From assembly GCA_945883845.1 (NCBI GenBank), contig CAMCYI010000002.1, forward strand, positions 62,001 through 126,000: a DNA stretch of 64,000 bases. The letters run 5' to 3'. The notes under the pieces are model-generated. The model did not search any database. It was not told where the DNA came from and saw only the letters and a program-made list of their open reading frames with translations. Of the stretch, positions 60,612 to 64,000 are shown piece by piece. Positions within the stretch are counted from its first letter, which is position 1, and every line of letters begins with the position of its first letter. The stretch is from Bacteriovorax stolpii (GTDB taxonomy: Bacteria; Bdellovibrionota; Bacteriovoracia; Bacteriovoracales; Bacteriovoracaceae). The position numbers and the translations under genes are program-made.

Positions 60612-61568
60612 ATGAAACTTTTCTTTCTTTCTTTTTTCATGATGGCAACTGCGCTCTATGCTCAGGATAAAGATCTGTTCCAGATTGATGTGACAGGAAG
60701 AATTCAAGGCTGGGATCAGGGAAGTACCGCCACTGCACCCGCTGAGCAAAATCTCAAAGGGGTTTTGCGTGTTGATGGCTGGGTTAACGTCACACCAGAC
60801 GGATGTCTTCGCGTGGCCTCAAGACTTGCAACCGGTGATAAATTTAACAATGAATGGGTGAATACTGGAATTGGCGACTCTGAGGCCAGTATGAATCTCG
60901 CTTTACGCCAGCTTTATATCAGTTCATCTTGTCTTAAAAATATTACGGTTGATGTCGGGGCCGCACCTGTCCGCCGCCACGGAACTCTCGGTCTCTCAGA
61001 GAGTGGTTATGTTGACGGGATCAACATTGTTATTGATGAAGAAGGGGCAGGAAGAAACTGGATTATCTCGGTTGGTGCCGTTGGTGGTGAGCCGAATCTC
61101 TTCAAGCGCGACTATGATGAAATTAACCACGCCAGTGTTCAGGTCAAACAAGAAATCACGAAAGAACATGCTGCCTTCGTCGCCGTGGCAAAATACAAAG
61201 AGACGATGTTCACTCGCGGCGGGATTTCTTGGGCGCTTTCAAAGTATTCGAAGTGGTTGAAAGAAACAGGGGCAGAGGTCCTGTTTGCTGATGAGCATAT
61301 GTTAGGTGGAATTGTTTATGCAAAATTTGCCGTGAAAAACTGGACGAACACTTTTTCGATTGCGAAGATCACGCCTGACGTAAACAGTGATGAGAAAGCT
61401 GGATTTTTGATGAAGCAGTTCTACGGTTACGGAACCAACGTCTACTTCGAAGCGAATAGGAAAGTGAATGACAGAATGAACCTGGATTTCCGTGTGCGCT
61501 TAGGAGACGCGGGAACAAGGGTGCAGGCAGGATTCACGCTGAAATTTGGTGTTCGTAAACGACGTTAG
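60612..61568 (+). CDS. Outer-membrane beta-barrel, porin-like protein
   Basis: 318 residues with a signal peptide (MKLFFLSFFMMATALYA) and a beta-rich mature part. SGRI-type repeats (DVTGRIQGWDQG), LRQLYISSSCLKNITVDVGAAPVRRHGTLGLSESGY and a final AGFTLKFGVRKRR suggest a barrel of the porin/alginate-export type. Location would be the outer membrane; substrate unknown. Three or four bases overlap with the convergent hydrolase stop. Confidence 0.65.
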   Translation: MKLFFLSFFMMATALYAQDKDLFQIDVTGRIQGWDQGSTATAPAEQNLKGVLRVDGWVNVTPDGCLRVASRLATGDKFNNEWVNTGIGDSEASMNLALRQLYISSSCLKNITVDVGAAPVRRHGTLGLSESGYVDGINIVIDEEGAGRNWIISVGAVGGEPNLFKRDYDEINHASVQVKQEITKEHAAFVAVAKYKETMFTRGGISWALSKYSKWLKETGAEVLFADEHMLGGIVYAKFAVKNWTNTFSIAKITPDVNSDEKAGFLMKQFYGYGTNVYFEANRKVNDRMNLDFRVRLGDAGTRVQAGFTLKFGVRKRR

Positions 61569-62287
61569 TTAAACTTCAATAATTCCCTGACAAATTCATC
61601 CCACTCATCCTGAACCCAAAAGTCCGGATGAAAAATGGCGTGGTACATACCAGGCCTGATTGTTCCATGGGATCTTTTCAATACTTTCGTCTGATCGGGC
61701 CATCTCTTACTCAACTCTTTCTCGCTCACGAGTTCATCTCTTTTATCGATGATGATTTTGAACGGCGTCTGCTTCAGCCAGCTGGCGGGAAGACAGGCGA
61801 ACTCATCCTGAAGTTTTTGCAGAAGCCTGTATTCCGAAATGTTCATCCATGAGTAGCGGCGAAATTTTGGAGGAGCAACACTTCTGATTTTAAAACCGGC
61901 AGGGAGAACACGAAAGATCGTTCCAAAGAGGGCCTTATTTCTCATGATGAAAGCAGGAGAGAGTAAAACCTGAAATTGAGGTTTTAGAAAAGCGTGATCT
62001 TTAAGCCACAGATTATAATAGAGCGCACCCGTTGAGAAAGCGACGATACCATATTCACCAGTGGCAAGATCACGAATGGACTGATCAAAGGCCTGAGTGG
62101 CTCTCTCAAATGTTTCGGTTTCAGAACGGTCATTCCCCTGACCCGGAAGGTTCAGAAGATAAACATCGTGACCCATTCTTCTTAATTCAATCCCCAGATG
62201 CGCCAACGCTGCATCGTTATTATTGAGACCGGCAATGAGGATCAACTTAAGGGGTCTTTTTAGGGACGAGTCTGATAAGGCTGTCAT
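61565..62287 (-). CDS. Alpha/beta hydrolase-fold protein
   Basis: 240 residues. LILIAGLNNNDAALAHLG opens the fold; LNLPGQG and VAFSTGA (nucleophile elbow, with AFSTG instead of the usual GxSxG) follow; the Asp lies in IIDKRDELV and the His in PGMYHAIFHPD. Cytoplasmic esterase or lipase-like enzyme, substrate unknown. The start overlaps the TPR gene's 3' end by 41 bases; the stop overlaps the porin-like gene by four. Confidence 0.78.
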   Translation of the reverse strand: MTALSDSSLKRPLKLILIAGLNNNDAALAHLGIELRRMGHDVYLLNLPGQGNDRSETETFERATQAFDQSIRDLATGEYGIVAFSTGALYYNLWLKDHAFLKPQFQVLLSPAFIMRNKALFGTIFRVLPAGFKIRSVAPPKFRRYSWMNISEYRLLQKLQDEFACLPASWLKQTPFKIIIDKRDELVSEKELSKRWPDQTKVLKRSHGTIRPGMYHAIFHPDFWVQDEWDEFVRELLKFN

Positions 62288-63680
62288 CGAGTTCTTCTAT
62301 GTCGAGTTGGTTTACGTAAGAGACTTCTTTGATGGGTTCGTTGATATCTTCCTGGGTGAGTTTTTCCCAATCCATTTTCTCAACGACTTTATCTTTTCTT
62401 TTCATCGTCACAGGAAAGGCTTCCCATGTTTCCATCTGCTGCGTCACCCAGCAGTAGATCAGGTCATATTGATCACAGCTGGCCCGGGCATTCTTTCTTA
62501 CGACTTCACGATTATTCTGAACGAGTCCGACGTAAGCATGAATCTGGGCGGCATCGAGGTGGTATCCGAAGCGTGACCTTTGGGAAATAACATTGAGAAG
62601 ATTCTTTGCCTCATCATAGCGCTCATTCTCGAGGAGAAACGCGGCCATGATTGTCAGCTTACTGATCTGAGTTTGCGGAGATGCAATGTAACGTTCTGCA
62701 TACTCAACACCTTTCTGCCAGTCTTTCATAATCCATGCAAGGGGGAGGAGGCGTTCCAGTGCGTTCTGCGAGTTCTGCTTCATCTCGAGGGCAAGTTTAA
62801 ACTGGGCATAAGCGAGCTCGTATTTTTTCCGGAGAAGATAAAGATTCCCGCGGATATTTTCTGTATTAGGTGAAGAAAGTCCCTGTACGAGTTTATAAGA
62901 ATTCACGAGTTCACCTTGGCGGAAATAAAGGTGACCCATGAGCTCACGGATCTCTGGATCAGAGAGATGATCAATATCGAGTGAGTTGAATTGCGGAATA
63001 ACGACTTCTTCTTGATTCAGATAAAGGGCCATCTTGAGAAGAAGCCTCAGCTCAGGGATCTCAAGGCTCGCAAGTTTGGTTTCCTTGAAAGGTACTTTCG
63101 TAGCGCCATAATTCGGGCGAATCTTCAATTCGATCAGTGTATTCAGCCAGGGAAGTGTTGTCTGGTTTAACGTCCGCGCATTTTCAGTCTGGCACCGGCC
63201 CCATTCGTTTTCGATCTGATACTTTTTTGAAAGAACTAACAGATTGAGAACTTTTAAAACACAGATTCTTTCGTAATGAGGAATCTGTTTCAATTCAGGC
63301 TTACTTAAAAACTCGAGAGATCTCTCGTATTCGCCTTCCATGAAATTCAGGATTCCCTGATAGCGGTAGATGATGGGCTTAAGTCTGGTCTGCGTGTAAT
63401 TTAACTTATCCAGGTACAAACGGGCGAGACGGGTTTCACCGTTCAGGATGTAGTATTTAATTTTCTGGAGTTCCTGTGTCTCGGAATTCTGATCGGCGAC
63501 TTCTGCAATGTTCAGGTCTGCATAGTTCAAAATTTCCTGAGGCCACTTAAGCTTGTCCCTCTTAGACGTAAGTGTGTCGTCCACGCTGGGATTTGACATG
63601 TGTGAATGCTCCAACTGGATGGGAGCGGCCACGGCACTGGAAGTCCAGATGAGGAGGGTTAAAAACAGCTTTAACTTCAT
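62247..63680 (-). CDS. Secreted TPR-repeat protein
   Basis: 477 residues with a signal peptide (MKLKLFLTLLIWTSSAVA) and many helical hairpins typical of tetratricopeptide repeats (ARLYLDKLNYTQ, YLNQEEVVIPQFN, AYAQFKLALEMKQNSQNALER, and others) from about 90 to 420. TPR proteins act as scaffolds; here in the periplasm or on the cell surface. The acidic C-terminus (EELDDSLIRL) lies over the start of the hydrolase gene. No family beyond TPR. Confidence 0.75.
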   Translation of the reverse strand: MKLKLFLTLLIWTSSAVAAPIQLEHSHMSNPSVDDTLTSKRDKLKWPQEILNYADLNIAEVADQNSETQELQKIKYYILNGETRLARLYLDKLNYTQTRLKPIIYRYQGILNFMEGEYERSLEFLSKPELKQIPHYERICVLKVLNLLVLSKKYQIENEWGRCQTENARTLNQTTLPWLNTLIELKIRPNYGATKVPFKETKLASLEIPELRLLLKMALYLNQEEVVIPQFNSLDIDHLSDPEIRELMGHLYFRQGELVNSYKLVQGLSSPNTENIRGNLYLLRKKYELAYAQFKLALEMKQNSQNALERLLPLAWIMKDWQKGVEYAERYIASPQTQISKLTIMAAFLLENERYDEAKNLLNVISQRSRFGYHLDAAQIHAYVGLVQNNREVVRKNARASCDQYDLIYCWVTQQMETWEAFPVTMKRKDKVVEKMDWEKLTQEDINEPIKEVSYVNQLDIEELDDSLIRLVPKKTP

Positions 63681-63728
63681 AGTAAACCTATCGAAATTTT
63701 CACCGATAAGTTTACATATAAGAATGGA

Positions 63729-64000
63729 GTGGAGTTGATTAAAATTGTCGGAATTCTCCTATTGATGTTTTCACTGTCTGCTGGTGCCCTGGTGCCTGTC
63801 GAGGGGATCATTATGGGTGAAGCTAACCGCACGTATCAGAATGATCCCCTTTCTTTCATCTTCAGAGACCGCTCTGACCTTCCCCACGACGACGAACTTA
63901 TCAAGGCCAAATTTTACAGGCACTCAGTGGTCAGAGGAATGGAGCTGACAGAGAGCTGTAACTATCTTTCCCCAGGTACTTACACAGAAAGATGGCGTGA
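63729..64000 (+). CDS. Start of a secreted protein, 3' end beyond the window
   Basis: An open frame begins at GTG 63729 (or TTG 63735, which has GGAG five bases ahead) and runs off the right edge. A signal peptide (IKIVGILLLMFSLSAGA) precedes a hydrophilic part (QNDPLSFIFRDRS...). About 90 codons are in view, enough to call it secreted but not to name it. Confidence 0.6.
   Translation, partial: MELIKIVGILLLMFSLSAGALVPVEGIIMGEANRTYQNDPLSFIFRDRSDLPHDDELIKAKFYRHSVVRGMELTESCNYLSPGTYTERWR

Overview
The window looks like chromosomal DNA of a Gram-negative bacterium with moderate GC and very tight gene packing. The gene content fits the Bdellovibrionota, and within it the Bacteriovorax-like lineage best. 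The reasons are a compact mevalonate operon with a 'GYDIA' GHMP kinase, many small secreted proteins and outer-membrane barrels of unknown function, PrkA/SpoVR and PilZ proteins, and dense head-to-tail gene overlaps. This placement is inferred from gene content; no rRNA or tRNA gene was seen to anchor it. No insertion sequence, prophage or CRISPR array was recognised, and the genes read as ordinary core and lineage-specific chromosome.

Layout. 1-3.7 kb: a cut-off FAD-linked oxidase, a CoA-binding protein, an HNH endonuclease that runs into the CoA-binding gene, and a periplasmic 5'-nucleotidase-type phosphoesterase. 3.8-10.8 kb: an RlhA-like U32 hydroxylase, a Kup potassium transporter, RluE, an SUI1/YciH protein and a DTW-domain tRNA modification enzyme. 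10.8-13.9 kb: a glycosyltransferase, a YaiO-like outer-membrane protein and a PilZ protein, which together look like a c-di-GMP-linked surface polysaccharide module. 14-26.7 kb: SrkA kinase, a large secreted protein, a PhoD-like lipoprotein, a Maf/ROK operon, a BaeRF3 / gamma-carbonic anhydrase / YihY operon, and assorted secreted proteins. 26.7-33.2 kb: biosynthetic arginine decarboxylase, a small lipoprotein, a lone cyclic-nucleotide-binding protein, an SGNH-like protein lacking the usual catalytic residues, and a pair of adjacent U32 proteins.

33.3-41 kb: an rRNA methyltransferase, then one co-directional operon (DOMON-like protein, RsmI-like methylase, type 2 IPP isomerase, class II HMG-CoA reductase, GYDIA kinase, diphosphomevalonate decarboxylase, mevalonate kinase). 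This carries mevalonate metabolism from HMG-CoA to IPP/DMAPP, but HMG-CoA synthase is not in the window. 41-47.7 kb: an enoyl-CoA hydratase-like protein, a DUF2914 membrane protein, thioredoxin reductase with a small partner gene, and two tandem paralogous outer-membrane proteins. 47.7-54.8 kb (minus strand): a PP2C phosphatase, M23 peptidase, SecA, a YbjQ-domain protein and GlpD in one direction. 55-60.5 kb (plus): the PrkA / DUF444 / SpoVR operon with a translationally coupled ATP-grasp enzyme. The PP2C phosphatase is divergent from PrkA, suggesting opposing phosphorylation control. 60.6-64 kb: an outer-membrane protein, an alpha/beta hydrolase, a TPR protein and a truncated secreted protein.

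Two structural habits stand out. Many same-strand neighbours overlap by ATGA, and several convergent pairs overlap by exactly the four bases of their stop codons. A 16-bp palindrome (CTTCCGCYRGCGGAAG) occurs three times, once inside the HNH coding sequence.
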